Notes: a model not told the origin generated them from the sequence alone. A stretch of 64,000 nt of DNA from Rhodanobacter sp. OK091 (GCF_900142825.1 NZ_FRCH01000002.1:372001-436000); one strand, 5' to 3'; positions 33,054 through 42,676 are shown, numbered from the stretch's first letter. Made by a program: numbers and translations.

Positions 33054-34943
33054 TCAGACTTCCAGCGTGGCCAGGTCGCCTTTCTCTTCCAGCCATGCCT
33101 TGCGGTCGCCGGCGCGTTTCTTTGCCAGCAGCATGTCCATCAGCCTGGCGGTGCCGTCATTGTCGCCGATGGTCAGTTGCACCAGCCGGCGCGTATCCGG
33201 GTGGATGGTCGATTCGCGCAGCTGCGGCGGGTTCATTTCGCCTAGGCCCTTGAAGCGGGTGGTGCTGACCGCGCCTTTCATTTTCTCGCGCTCGATGCGC
33301 TGCAGCATCGCCTGCTTCTCGCTTTCGTCGAGGCAGTAGAACACCTGCTTGCCCACGTCGACGCGGAACAGCGGCGGCATCGCCACGAACACATGGCCTT
33401 CGCTGACCAGCTTCGGGAAATGCCGCAGGAACAGTGCCGCCAGCAAGGTGGCGATGTGCAGGCCGTCGGAGTCGGCGTCGGCCAGGATGATGACCTTGCC
33501 GTAGCGCAGACTGGAGAGATCGTCCTTGCCGGGATCGCAACCGATCGCGACGGCGAGGTTGTGCACTTCTTCCGAAGCCAGCACCGACGTCGATTCGACT
33601 TCCCAGGTGTTGAGGATCTTGCCGCGCAGCGGCAGGATCGCCTGGAACTCCTTGTCGCGCGCCTGCTTGGCGCTACCGCCGGCAGAGTCGCCCTCGACCA
33701 GGAACAGCTCGGTGCGGGTGAGGTCGGTGGCGGTGCAATCGGCCAGTTTGCCGGGCAGTTGCGGGCCCTGGGTGATCTTCTTGCGGACGATCTGCTTGGC
33801 CGCCTTCAGGCGCGCGCTGGCCCGTTCGATCGCCAGCTGGGCGATGCGCTCGCCCATGTCCACGTTCTGGTTGAGCCACAGGCTGAAGGCATCGTGGATG
33901 ACGTTCTCGACCATGCCGGCGGTCTGGCGCGAGGACAACCGCTCCTTGGTCTGGCCGGCGAACTGCGGATCCTGCAGCTTGGCCGACAGCACGAAGGCCA
34001 GCCGTTCCCACACATCTTCCGGTGCCAGCTTGACGCCGCGCGGCAGCAGGTTGCGGATCTCGCAGAACTCGCGGATCGCGGTGGTCAGGCCGGTGCGCAA
34101 GCCGTTGACGTGGGTGCCGCCTTGCGCGGTGGGAATCAGGTTGACGTAGCTTTCCTGCACCAGTTCGCCCTCCGGCAACCAGGCCAGCGCCACTTCCAGA
34201 CCTTCCACGTCGCGTGCCATGTGGTGCACGAACAAGTCGTTCGGCAAGGCTTCGGTACCGTCGAGTTCGCCGCGCAGGTAGTCGCGCAGGCCGTCCTCGT
34301 AATGCCACTCGCAGATTTCGCCGCTGGCTTCGTCGGTGAGCTTCACGTTCAAGCCGGCGCACAGCACGGCCTTGGCGCGCAGCAGGTGCTTGAGCTTCGG
34401 CAGCGAGATCTTCGGCGAATCGAAATACTTGGCTTCCGGCCAGAAGCGCAAGGTGGTGCCGCTGCGCTTCTTCGGCACGCTGCCGATCACTTCCAGCGGA
34501 CTGATCTTGTCGCCGTGCGCGAATACCATCTGATATTCGGATCCGTCGCGGCGGATCGTCACCTCGACGCGGTCGGACAACGCATTGACCACCGAGACGC
34601 CTACGCCATGCAGGCCACCGGAGAAGTTGTAGTTCTTGCCGCTGAATTTTCCGCCCGCGTGCAGCCGGGTCATGATCAGCTCGACGCCGGAGACGCCTTC
34701 TTCCGGATGGATGTCCACCGGCATGCCGCGGCCGTCATCGCTCACTTCCACCGAGCCGTCGTCGTGCAGCACCACTTCGATGGTTTTCGCGTGACCGGCC
34801 AGCGCCTCGTCCACCGAGTTGTCCACCACTTCCTGTACCAGATGGTTCGGACGGGTGGTGTCGGTGTACATGCCGGGGCGGCGTTTGACCGGATCCAGGC
34901 CGGAGAGGACTTCAATATCGGCGGCGTTGTAGCGACTGCTCAT
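33054..34943 (-). CDS. parE: DNA topoisomerase IV subunit B
   Basis: A 629-residue type IIA topoisomerase ATPase subunit that, with ParC, unlinks daughter chromosomes. The GHKL ATPase domain shows EVVDNSVDEALAGH and SDDGRGMPVD; the TOPRIM domain shows LVEGDSAGGSAKQARDKEFQAILPLRGKILN and ADADSDGLHIATL. ParE rather than GyrB is supported by the shorter length and the absence of the GyrB insert. It ends with DLATLEV. Single gene between the dioxygenase and an ABC exporter. Confidence 0.95.
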   Translation of the reverse strand: MSSRYNAADIEVLSGLDPVKRRPGMYTDTTRPNHLVQEVVDNSVDEALAGHAKTIEVVLHDDGSVEVSDDGRGMPVDIHPEEGVSGVELIMTRLHAGGKFSGKNYNFSGGLHGVGVSVVNALSDRVEVTIRRDGSEYQMVFAHGDKISPLEVIGSVPKKRSGTTLRFWPEAKYFDSPKISLPKLKHLLRAKAVLCAGLNVKLTDEASGEICEWHYEDGLRDYLRGELDGTEALPNDLFVHHMARDVEGLEVALAWLPEGELVQESYVNLIPTAQGGTHVNGLRTGLTTAIREFCEIRNLLPRGVKLAPEDVWERLAFVLSAKLQDPQFAGQTKERLSSRQTAGMVENVIHDAFSLWLNQNVDMGERIAQLAIERASARLKAAKQIVRKKITQGPQLPGKLADCTATDLTRTELFLVEGDSAGGSAKQARDKEFQAILPLRGKILNTWEVESTSVLASEEVHNLAVAIGCDPGKDDLSSLRYGKVIILADADSDGLHIATLLAALFLRHFPKLVSEGHVFVAMPPLFRVDVGKQVFYCLDESEKQAMLQRIEREKMKGAVSTTRFKGLGEMNPPQLRESTIHPDTRRLVQLTIGDNDGTARLMDMLLAKKRAGDRKAWLEEKGDLATLEV

Positions 34944-35008
34944 GCGTGTGTTTCGGATGGTTCAAGACGGCGAAGCATGGGGCGCGCGGGCAGGCAGGGT
35001 CAAGCCGA

Positions 35009-36871
35009 TCAGCGGTATCCCTGCGCCTGCAACGAGAACAGGTGCGCATAGTGGCCGTCCAGCGCCATCAGCTGGCTGTGGCTGCCGTGTTCGATGATGC
35101 GGCCGTCCTGGATCACGATGATCTGGTCGGCCATGCGCACAGTGGAGAAGCGGTGCGAGATGAGGATCGCGATGCGGTTGCCGGCCAGTTCGCGGAAGTG
35201 CGCGAAGATGTCCGCCTCGGCCTGGGCGTCCATCGCGGCGGTCGGTTCGTCCAGTACCAGGATATCTGCGCGCGAGCGCATGAAGGCGCGCGCGAGCGCG
35301 ATCTTCTGCCACTGTCCGCCGGACAGTTCGCGCCCCTCGCGGAACCACTTGCCCAACTGGGTGTTGAAGCCGGACGGCAGGCCGTCGATGAACTCGCTGG
35401 CCATGCCCTTGTCGCTGGCTTCGCGCCAGCGCGCTTCGTCCTCGAAATGGCTGACGTCGCCGGCGCCGACGTTTTCGCCCACACGCATCTGGTAGCGCGC
35501 GAAATCCTGGAAGATCACGCCAATGCGTTGCAGCAAGGTGCTTTCGTCCCAGTCGCGCAAGTCGGTGCCGTCGAGCAGGATGCGGCCGCTGTCGGGCGAG
35601 TACAGCCGCGTCAGCAGCTTGATCAAGGTGGTCTTGCCCGAACCGTTCTGGCCGACCATGGCCAGCGATTCGCCGGGGCGGATATGCAGGTTGATGTCGT
35701 GCAGTGCCGGCTCGCCGGCGCCCGGGTAGGTGAAGCTGACTTGTTCGAAACGGATGCCGTCGTCCGGCATCGCGCCGCGCTGCGCGATGCCGCTGGATGG
35801 CGGCACCGGGGTTTCCAGATATTCGTACAAGGTCGACAGATAGAGATTGTCTTCGTACATGCCGCCGATTGCCGACAGCATGGCCGAGACTGCCGACTGG
35901 CCCTGGCGGAACAGCATCAGGTACATCGTCATCTGGCCCAGCGTGATGCGGCCAACTACTGTGGTCGCGGCGATCCAGGCATAGGCGCCGTACAGCGTGA
36001 TCGTGCCGAGCAGACCCAGCCCGAAGCCCCAGCTCTCGCGGCGGACGGTGAGGTCGCGGTCGTCGCTGTAGAGCTTGTCGAAGATGTCCCGATAGCGATC
36101 CAGCAGCAATGGGCCGAGGCCGTAGAGCTTCACTTCCTTGGCGTGGTCCTCGCGCGCCAGCACGGTTTCCAGATACAGCTGCATGCGCGTTTCCGGCGAA
36201 CGCCAGCGGAACAGCCGGAACGCATCGCCGGAGAACTTGGTCTCGGAAAGGAACGATGGCAGCCCGGCCAGCAGCAGCACGACCACCGCCCATGGCGAAA
36301 AATGGAACAGCAAGGTGCCGTAGCTGATCAGTGAGATCGCGTTCTGGCCCAGCCCGAACGTGCGCGTGACCAGCGACAGCGGCCGGCTCGACGCTTCGCG
36401 TCGGGCGCGGGTGAGCTTGTCGTAAAACTCGGAATCCTCGAAGTGCGCCAGCTCCAGCGTCAGCGCCTTCTCCAGGATCATTACGTTGACGCGCTGCCCC
36501 AGTTGCGCGCGCAGCAGCGACTGGCACAGCGACAGCCCGCGCTGGGTACCGGCCAGCGCCGCCACCAGCAGGCCTTCCAGAGCCACCCACTCGAACACCG
36601 GTCGCAGCGACGGATGGCCGCTGGCCGTCCAGGTCCGGCTGGCATTCACCACCGCATCGACGATATGTGCGCCGACATAAGCCACGCCGGCCGGCAGCAG
36701 GCCGGCGGTGAGCGTCAGCAGCGCCAGCGCGATCGTCAGCGCGCGACTGGTGCTCCACACCAGCTCCAGCGCGCGTCCGCTGTAGCGGAACACGCCCAGG
36801 AAACTACGCGTGAGTTCGGTCGATTCAGCGGGTGGCGGCGAGCCGTGGGGTGGAGAGGCGTGGGGTGGCAC
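35009..36871 (-). CDS. ABC exporter, fused membrane and ATPase domains
   Basis: A 620-residue half-transporter: membrane domain about residues 25-340, then the nucleotide-binding domain with Walker A MVGQNGSGKTTLIKLL, signature LSGGQWQKIALARA and Walker B ILVLDEPTAAMD, followed by the H-loop ISHRF. It should act as a homodimer exporting a lipid, peptide or drug. The substrate is not recognisable. The tail of the N-terminus is Pro/Ser-rich. Monocistronic between parE and msrA. Confidence 0.88.
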   Translation of the reverse strand: MPPHASPPHGSPPPAESTELTRSFLGVFRYSGRALELVWSTSRALTIALALLTLTAGLLPAGVAYVGAHIVDAVVNASRTWTASGHPSLRPVFEWVALEGLLVAALAGTQRGLSLCQSLLRAQLGQRVNVMILEKALTLELAHFEDSEFYDKLTRARREASSRPLSLVTRTFGLGQNAISLISYGTLLFHFSPWAVVVLLLAGLPSFLSETKFSGDAFRLFRWRSPETRMQLYLETVLAREDHAKEVKLYGLGPLLLDRYRDIFDKLYSDDRDLTVRRESWGFGLGLLGTITLYGAYAWIAATTVVGRITLGQMTMYLMLFRQGQSAVSAMLSAIGGMYEDNLYLSTLYEYLETPVPPSSGIAQRGAMPDDGIRFEQVSFTYPGAGEPALHDINLHIRPGESLAMVGQNGSGKTTLIKLLTRLYSPDSGRILLDGTDLRDWDESTLLQRIGVIFQDFARYQMRVGENVGAGDVSHFEDEARWREASDKGMASEFIDGLPSGFNTQLGKWFREGRELSGGQWQKIALARAFMRSRADILVLDEPTAAMDAQAEADIFAHFRELAGNRIAILISHRFSTVRMADQIIVIQDGRIIEHGSHSQLMALDGHYAHLFSLQAQGYR

Positions 36872-36962
36872 GTGGGCAGATCGTCAGGGCAAGCGCGCAA
36901 CCGGCGCGGAAGTCCCGAGATGGGGGCCGTGCCGCTGCACGCAAGTCAAGCAGTGGCCCGAC

Positions 36963-37673
36963 TCAATGCAACTGCACCTCGACGGCTTGCTGATCCGGCT
37001 GGTACAGGGCTGGAAACAGCTGTTTGAGGTGTGCCACCTTCGGCGCGTCGTTGTAGACGATGTACGGGTTGTCCGGATGCTCGCTGAAGTAATGCTGGTG
37101 GTACGCCTCGGCCGGATAGAACGCCCTCAGCGGCACTACCTGGGTCACGATCGGTGCCGGGAAGGATTTCGCGCCGGTCAGCTGCGCGATGTAGCTGGTG
37201 GCGATCTTCTTCTGATCGTCGTTGCCGTAGAAGATCACCGAGCGGTACTGCGTGCCGCTGTCCGGACCTTGCCGATTGAGTTCGGTGGGGTCGAGCGCGA
37301 CCGAGAAGAACACCTGCAGCAAAGTGCCGTAGCTGACCTGTTTCGGATCGAACTGGATACGCACGGATTCGGCATGACCGGTGCCGCCATCGCTGACCTG
37401 CTCATAGCTCGCCGTGTCCGCATTACCGCCGGAATAGCCCGAGACCACCTTGTGCACGCCCTTGACGTGCTCGAACACGGCCTCGATACCCCAGAAGCAG
37501 CCACCGGCAAGGACCGCAGTCTCGTCTCCTTGCGCGGCTTTCATGGCATCCACGGTTGGCGCAGGCAACCTCACGACATCGCTCGCGGCAGCGGCCGGTC
37601 TGCATGCGGTCAACCCAGCCAGCATCAGGGCAGCGGCGAGGGGAAGGGCTTGGAATACGGTGCGACGGATCAT
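36963..37673 (-). CDS. msrA: Exported peptide-methionine (S)-S-oxide reductase
   Basis: A 236-residue MsrA with a leader: residues 1-24 end in the lipobox-like LTAC, so it is probably a lipoprotein or periplasmic protein rather than cytoplasmic. The catalytic Cys is in AGGCFWGIEAVF; other family parts are GYSGGNADTASYEQVSDGGTGHAESVRI and AEAYHQHYFSEHP. It repairs methionine sulfoxide in envelope proteins. The ATG at 37673 gives the leader; upstream frame has no ribosome site. Divergent from the acetyltransferase gene. Confidence 0.92.
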   Translation of the reverse strand: MIRRTVFQALPLAAALMLAGLTACRPAAAASDVVRLPAPTVDAMKAAQGDETAVLAGGCFWGIEAVFEHVKGVHKVVSGYSGGNADTASYEQVSDGGTGHAESVRIQFDPKQVSYGTLLQVFFSVALDPTELNRQGPDSGTQYRSVIFYGNDDQKKIATSYIAQLTGAKSFPAPIVTQVVPLRAFYPAEAYHQHYFSEHPDNPYIVYNDAPKVAHLKQLFPALYQPDQQAVEVQLH

Positions 37674-37869
37674 GGCGGGCCTCGCTGGCGATGGGGACGC
37701 GTGAAGCGATATAGGGCTTGTGTCGTACGTGGGAGCGATCGTGGCGGATGCAAGCGCAACCGATTCGGGCATTCCCATCCGATATTTCGCTGTCGGGCCG
37801 GCAACGGTTACCTGCAACCGGGTTCGCGGCCGGCTAAGATCATCCGCCTGATTTCGACGAGACCTGCCC

Positions 37870-38697
37870 ATGCACGACAGCATCGACCTGCAAGCCTATC
37901 TCCGGCGCATCGGCTGGGAGGGCGCGCTCGTGCCCGACATGTCGACTCTGCAGGCCATCGTCACCGCCCATGTGGCGGCGATCCCGTTCGAAAATCTCAA
38001 TCCGCTGCTCGGCCTGCCGGTAAGCCTGGAGCTGGCCGCACTCGAGCGCAAGCTGGTGCGCGAGGGGCGCGGCGGCTACTGCTTCGAGCAGAACCTGCTG
38101 CTGCAAGCCGTGTTGCGGGAGATCGGTTTCGACGTGTCGGGCCTGATCGCACGCGTGCTGTGGACACAGCCCGAGGACGCGATCACGGCGCAGAGCCACA
38201 TGCTGCTGCGCGTCGAGATGGCGGGCGAAAGCTGGCTGGTCGACGTCGGTTTCGGCGGACAGACCCTGGTCGGAGTGTTGTGGCTGCAGGCTGATATAGA
38301 ACAGGCGACCCAACTGGAACCGTTCCGGCTGGTACGGGTGGAGGGCGACTGGCGCATGCAATCGCTGGTGCGTGGACAATGGCTGTCGCTGTATCGCTTC
38401 GACCTGCGCCCGGTGCCGCTGATCGATTACGTCGTGGCCAACCACTATGTGTCGACGCATCCGGACTCGAAATTCGTGAATCATCTGAATGTCGCGCGCA
38501 CGCTATCGGATAGCCGACTGAGTTTGCGCAATCGCGAGTTCACCGTACGGCGCATGGGGCACGAACCCGAGCGGCACGTGCTGCGTGACGGCGCCGAGGT
38601 ACGTCGCGTGCTCGAGCAGGAATTCCTCCTCGAGCTGCCAGCGCATCCGCAGCTCGATCAGCGGCTGGACAACCTGCCGGACAAATTTCCGACCTAG
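37870..38697 (+). CDS. nat: Arylamine N-acetyltransferase
   Basis: A 275-residue NAT that moves acetyl groups from acetyl-CoA to aromatic amines, hydrazines or hydroxylamines. The catalytic triad is visible: Cys in RGGYCFEQNLLL, His in QSHMLLRVE and Asp in LVDVGFGGQT. The first 60 residues (YLRRIGWEGALVPDMSTLQAIVTAHVAAIPFENLNPLLG) are typical. Detoxification of arylamines is the usual inference; the natural substrate is unknown. It ends 7 nt before a convergent S4-domain gene. Confidence 0.93.
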   Translation: MHDSIDLQAYLRRIGWEGALVPDMSTLQAIVTAHVAAIPFENLNPLLGLPVSLELAALERKLVREGRGGYCFEQNLLLQAVLREIGFDVSGLIARVLWTQPEDAITAQSHMLLRVEMAGESWLVDVGFGGQTLVGVLWLQADIEQATQLEPFRLVRVEGDWRMQSLVRGQWLSLYRFDLRPVPLIDYVVANHYVSTHPDSKFVNHLNVARTLSDSRLSLRNREFTVRRMGHEPERHVLRDGAEVRRVLEQEFLLELPAHPQLDQRLDNLPDKFPT

Positions 38698-38704
38698 GCG
38701 GCGC

Positions 38705-38932
38705 CTAGGCTTCCGGATCCGCCAGCACGTGGATTTCCACGTCGTCGATGGTGACCGTCTGGCCCGCGTGGATCTTGCAGGTCTTGCGCAACTCGGTGAC
38801 GGCGTCGACTTTCACCGCGCCGGTGGCGACGATGGCCTTGCCGGCGCCGCCGCTGTCGCACAGGCCGGTCAGCTTCAACAGCATGTTGAGTTCGACGTAA
38901 GTGCCTTCCAGTTCAAAATCGATGGTTTGCAT
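38705..38932 (-). CDS. S4-domain RNA-binding protein, YbcJ type
   Basis: A 75-residue S4-like RNA-binding protein related to Escherichia coli YbcJ. The S4 core is LNMLLKLTGLCDSGGAGKAIVATGAVKVDAVTELRKTCKI, with AGQTVTIDDVEIHVL at the end. It probably binds structured RNA or ribosomal particles; no precise role is known. It is 42 nt downstream of the barstar gene on the same strand and may share its transcript. Confidence 0.85.
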   Translation of the reverse strand: MQTIDFELEGTYVELNMLLKLTGLCDSGGAGKAIVATGAVKVDAVTELRKTCKIHAGQTVTIDDVEIHVLADPEA

Positions 38933-38974
38933 GGGAATCCGTGAAAGAAAGTGAAGCCAAGCGTGACACGCTTT

Positions 38975-39418
38975 TCAGGCGGCCACGTGGCCGTCGTCGA
39001 ATGCGCTGTCGGGCAGCGCGAGAAAAGCAAACCACGGCCTGTCGTTATCGTTGCCAAAGGTGGCTGCGTCGTCGAGGATGCCGAGCAGGATATTGAAGTC
39101 CGCTTCGGCGGTCAGACGCAACTCGCCGACGTGTTCGAACAGCAGCACGTAGCCCCAAGCGGGCATCCAGCCGAGATCGCGCAGGCAGTCGGCCAGCGCG
39201 TCCCAGTTGTGCCCGAACGTGGGCGGCAACTGCAACGACACCGCGAGTCGCCGCAGCAGTTCGTTCTTGTCGTGGCAGCCGGCCAGATCGATGCGGCATA
39301 CGCGCAGTTCGTCGCGGGCGGCGGCTCTGGCGAGGCGGTCGAGATCATCGACGCCGACGAAATACACGCCACTCTGCGTCGGCTTGGTCAGGTCCAGGTC
39401 GAAACCGTGCGCGCTCAT
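38975..39418 (-). CDS. Barstar-family ribonuclease inhibitor
   Basis: A 147-residue protein with the barstar fold: NELLRRLAVSLQLPPTFGHNWDALADCLRDLGWM contains the conserved GxNWDAL-type segment and the acidic helix that plugs the barnase active site. It has no signal peptide, so it stays in the cytoplasm, where it protects the cell. Its ATG overlaps the stop of the ribonuclease gene (39415-39418), so toxin and inhibitor are made together. Longer than Bacillus barstar (about 90 residues) by a C-terminal extension ending DDGHVAA. Confidence 0.88.
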   Translation of the reverse strand: MSAHGFDLDLTKPTQSGVYFVGVDDLDRLARAAARDELRVCRIDLAGCHDKNELLRRLAVSLQLPPTFGHNWDALADCLRDLGWMPAWGYVLLFEHVGELRLTAEADFNILLGILDDAATFGNDNDRPWFAFLALPDSAFDDGHVAA

Positions 39419-39819
39419 CGGTTCATCTCGAAGCGGCGAAAGCTGCGGTAGTGATCGTCGGTGTAATACCAGACCACCGGAGGCATACCGCCGGTGATGA
39501 TGCGTCGAGCGCCGCGGGTTCGCGCACCGGGCGTTTCCACCGTGTACTCGTGGTAGTAACCGCGCGGCTGCTGTGGCAGCAGGCCTTCGTAGTTGCCAAA
39601 CACCACACCGTCCTGGCTGTGTTCGAACGGGCCGCCGCGGGCGATCGCCTCCAGTGTGGCGCGTGCCTCCATCGGCAGGAATCCAGGCAACGCGGTCGTT
39701 CCGTCCTGGGTCGCTGTGGTGGGGCCGGTCGTGTTGGTCGGCGCGGTGGTGTGCTGTTGCCACAGCACTACGGCGAACACCAATGCAGCGAGCAGGATCA
39801 ATGGATTGAGTCGGCGCAT
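39415..39819 (-). CDS. Barnase-family ribonuclease, exported or anchored
   Basis: A 134-residue guanyl-specific ribonuclease. Residues 1-20 are a membrane anchor or signal (LNPLILLAALVFAVVLW), 23-45 a Thr-rich linker, then the barnase domain: FGNYEGLLPQQPRGYYHEYTVETPG with the catalytic Glu in HEYTV, RGARRIITGG with the catalytic Arg, and YYTDDHYRSFRRFE with the catalytic His. First gene of a coupled RNase/inhibitor pair. The exported form suggests secretion, RNA scavenging or contact with competitors. Confidence 0.88.
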   Translation of the reverse strand: MRRLNPLILLAALVFAVVLWQQHTTAPTNTTGPTTATQDGTTALPGFLPMEARATLEAIARGGPFEHSQDGVVFGNYEGLLPQQPRGYYHEYTVETPGARTRGARRIITGGMPPVVWYYTDDHYRSFRRFEMNR

Positions 39820-39902
39820 GTGGGCTCGCTGAGTTCGGGTGGAGTGAGCTTAGTGCTGCGGCGCCGGCCGATAAACCGTTGAATGACAACTGCGACTGGT
39901 GA

Positions 39903-40754
39903 TCAGTGGTTGCTGTCGACCCGCGATTGCAGCGCCATCGCTGCCGCCGGGTTGCGGTGTTTGGCGGCGCTGATGAAGAAGACGAACACGTCGCGCGGCT
40001 GACCTTGAGGCTGTAGCGCAGCGGCATGCGGCAGGCCGCCGATGTCGTTGCCCGATGCCCAGCTACGCGCGTGCGCGGCCCAGCGGTCCAGTTCATCCGG
40101 CGCATAGCCGGTGGAGATCCCGTCGGCGCTGCGCATCAACCGCGCATAGGTGAAGTCGCCGGTGAGGTCGGCCAGCGACGGATAGTCGGGTGAGTCGGTG
40201 AACACGGTGGGCACGCTATGCCCGCGCGCCAGTTCCACGTAGCGTGGGCTCAGGAAGCTGGGGTGGCGCACTTCCAGCACGTGGCGCAGCGGCTGGCCGT
40301 TCAATGTGCGCGGCAGCGCTTCGAGAAAGGCGGCGAGATCGTCGGCATCGAAGGGCCGCGACGGCGGCAGCTGCCACAGGATAGGCCCAAGCCTGTCGTC
40401 CATTTCGGCAAGGCCGCCTTGCACGAAACCCTGGATGCCCTTGCCGACCTCGGCCAGCCGCTTGCCTTCGGTGATGTAACGCGGCGCTTTCAGCGAGAAC
40501 ACGAAACCCTCCGGCGTTTCCGCTGCCCACTTTGCATACGTGGCTGCCTTCTGCGCGCCGTAGTAGGTGCCGTTGATCTCGATCGCGCGCAGCTGGCGGC
40601 TGGCGAATTCCAGCTCGCGTCGCTGCACCAGCCCGCCCGGATAGAAGTTGTTGCGCCATGGCGCGTAGTTCCAGCCGCCGATGCCGACCCGGATGGCCGG
40701 GCCCTGGTCGGCGCCTGCGGTGCTGGCAAACAGGTCGGAAGGTGTATGAGCCAT
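39903..40754 (-). CDS. DUF72 protein
   Basis: A 283-residue member of the YecE/DUF72 family: VGIGGWNYAPWRNNFYPGG at the start, then FVFSLKAPRYITEGKRL, LGPILWQLPPSRPFD, HVLEVRHPSFLSPRYVELARGH and DVFVFFISAAKHRNPAAAM. These TIM-barrel-like proteins have no confirmed biochemical function. Upstream of the barnase gene by 83 nt on the same strand; no clear relation between them. Confidence 0.88.
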   Translation of the reverse strand: MAHTPSDLFASTAGADQGPAIRVGIGGWNYAPWRNNFYPGGLVQRRELEFASRQLRAIEINGTYYGAQKAATYAKWAAETPEGFVFSLKAPRYITEGKRLAEVGKGIQGFVQGGLAEMDDRLGPILWQLPPSRPFDADDLAAFLEALPRTLNGQPLRHVLEVRHPSFLSPRYVELARGHSVPTVFTDSPDYPSLADLTGDFTYARLMRSADGISTGYAPDELDRWAAHARSWASGNDIGGLPHAAALQPQGQPRDVFVFFISAAKHRNPAAAMALQSRVDSNH

Positions 40755-40924
40755 GAGTCGGTGCAGGTGAGCGTCGTTCCATGCATGTTAGCCGCGCCGG
40801 GTGCCGTTGCCGACCCGGCTCGCTGTGGCGAGCCATGCAGATGAGCGGTAACCCGTGACTTCCAGCGCTGGTCTTGCGCCGGGTTTGCCGCGATAGTTGA
40901 GGAATTGCCACTGGGGAGCCTGCG

Positions 40925-42601
40925 ATGTTCCAGCGATTCTTCTTTCCGCGTCTGGCGGGTTGTTGCGCCTTGTTCGTGGTCGCCTCCGCCGCCTTGGCGC
41001 AGACACCTGCCGCGCCGCCGCCAGTGTCGACGCATGACACCGCGCAACCGATGCTGCCGGCGCAGCTGCAGGATTTCGGCGCCTACGTCGACAGCGTGCG
41101 CAAGACCTTCGACGTGCCGGGCATCGCGGTGGCGATCGTCAAGGACGGCAAGGTGGTGATGGAGCAGGGTTTCGGCTTGCGCGAGATCGGCAAACCGGAT
41201 CCGGTCGATGCGCGCACGCTGTTCGCGATCGCCTCCAACACCAAGGCATTCACCGCCGCGGCGCTGCAGCAGCTGGCCGAGCAGGGCAAACTGAAAATGG
41301 ACGATCGGGTGATCGACCATCTGCCGTGGTTCCGCATGTCCGATCCATACGTGACGCATGAGATGCGCATCCGCGACCTGCTGGCGCATCGCAGCGGCCT
41401 CTCGCTGGGCGCCGGTGACCTGCTGTACTGGCCACCGACCTCTTACACCACGAAAGAGGTCGTGCAGCGGCTGCGTAATGTGCCGATCAAGAACGGCTTC
41501 CGCAGCGGCTATGCCTACGACAACATCTTGTTCGCGGTGGCCACGCTGGTTATCGAGCAGGCCTCCGGCCAGAGCTACGCCGACTACGTGCGCGACCATA
41601 TCTTCAAGCCGGTCGGCATGGACGAGTCGCTGATCGACATGACCTACCTCAAGCCTGGCATGGACGTGGCGACGGGCCACGCCAAGTCGGACTTCAAGGA
41701 TCTCAAGCCGGTGCCGCCGATGGCCTGGGTCAACGATCCAGGCGCCGGCGGTATCTACGCCAGCGTGCATGACCTCGCCAAGTGGATGAACGTGCAGCTG
41801 GCCGGTGGCGCCTTGTCCGTGAACGGCGTGGACGGCAAGCCTGCGCGGCTGTTCTCCGAGGACAGCCAGAGCCAGATGTGGAGCATGCTGACGCCGATCA
41901 AGATCGGCAAACCGCCGATTCCCGAACTGGCTCCGCTGATGCCGCACTTCTACGGCTACGGCGAGAGCTGGTTCCTGTCCGACTACCGCAACCAGCGGCT
42001 GGTCTGGCATACCGGCGGCTGGCCGGGCATGGTCTCGCGGGTAACCCTGGTGCCGGAGCTGCACCTGGGCGTGGTGGTGCTGACCAATGCCGAATCCGGC
42101 GCCGCGTTCAACGCGGTGACCTATCGCGCGCTGGACGCCTACCTCAACCCGGCGCAGAAGACAGACTGGGTCGCGATCTACGACAAGGCGGTGAAGAAAG
42201 CCGAGGCGAAATCCGACGACAGCTATGCCAGGCACGCGGCAGCACGCAACAAGAACAGCAAACCTTCATTGCCGCTGGCGAAATACGCGGGTACCTACCG
42301 CGACCCGTGGTACGGCGACGTCATCGTCAGCCACGAGAACGGCAAGCTGCGTCTGCGCTTCTCCAAGACGGCGCAGCTGGTCGGCAGCATGACGCCGTGG
42401 CAGAACGACACCTTCACCGTGCGCTGGGACGACCGCTCGCTCAATGCCGATGCGTTCGTGACGTTCGCGCTGGACATGGACGGCCATATCACCGAGGCGC
42501 GCATGGAGCCGATCTCGCCACTGACCGATTTCAGTTTCGACTTCCAGGACTTGCGACTTGCGCCGGTGAAAGGCGACAAGAGCGGCACCCAGGACGATTG
42601 A
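40925..42601 (+). CDS. Exported serine hydrolase, beta-lactamase fold
   Basis: A 558-residue exported protein: signal peptide ending ASAALAQ, then a class C beta-lactamase-like domain (about 45-410) with SNTK as SxxK, YAYDN as the tyrosine motif and WHTGG as the third box. A C-terminal DUF3471-type module (LAKYAGTYRDPWYGDVIVSHENGKLRLRF) follows. Such proteins are usually peptidases or esterases rather than true beta-lactamases. A putative esterase gene follows 75 nt later on the same strand, so both may serve nutrient release outside the inner membrane. Confidence 0.88.
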   Translation: MFQRFFFPRLAGCCALFVVASAALAQTPAAPPPVSTHDTAQPMLPAQLQDFGAYVDSVRKTFDVPGIAVAIVKDGKVVMEQGFGLREIGKPDPVDARTLFAIASNTKAFTAAALQQLAEQGKLKMDDRVIDHLPWFRMSDPYVTHEMRIRDLLAHRSGLSLGAGDLLYWPPTSYTTKEVVQRLRNVPIKNGFRSGYAYDNILFAVATLVIEQASGQSYADYVRDHIFKPVGMDESLIDMTYLKPGMDVATGHAKSDFKDLKPVPPMAWVNDPGAGGIYASVHDLAKWMNVQLAGGALSVNGVDGKPARLFSEDSQSQMWSMLTPIKIGKPPIPELAPLMPHFYGYGESWFLSDYRNQRLVWHTGGWPGMVSRVTLVPELHLGVVVLTNAESGAAFNAVTYRALDAYLNPAQKTDWVAIYDKAVKKAEAKSDDSYARHAAARNKNSKPSLPLAKYAGTYRDPWYGDVIVSHENGKLRLRFSKTAQLVGSMTPWQNDTFTVRWDDRSLNADAFVTFALDMDGHITEARMEPISPLTDFSFDFQDLRLAPVKGDKSGTQDD

Positions 42602-42676
42602 TACACCGCCGCGCATCAGGGCATTTCCTGCGCGGCTCACCATATCAGCCATGACCGAGGCAAGGGGAGAGTCATC

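Noticed and set aside
37729-37748. Third REP-like half-site (GTGGGAGCGATCG) upstream of msrA
   Set aside because: Only the first nine bases match the REP head and no facing arm is present.
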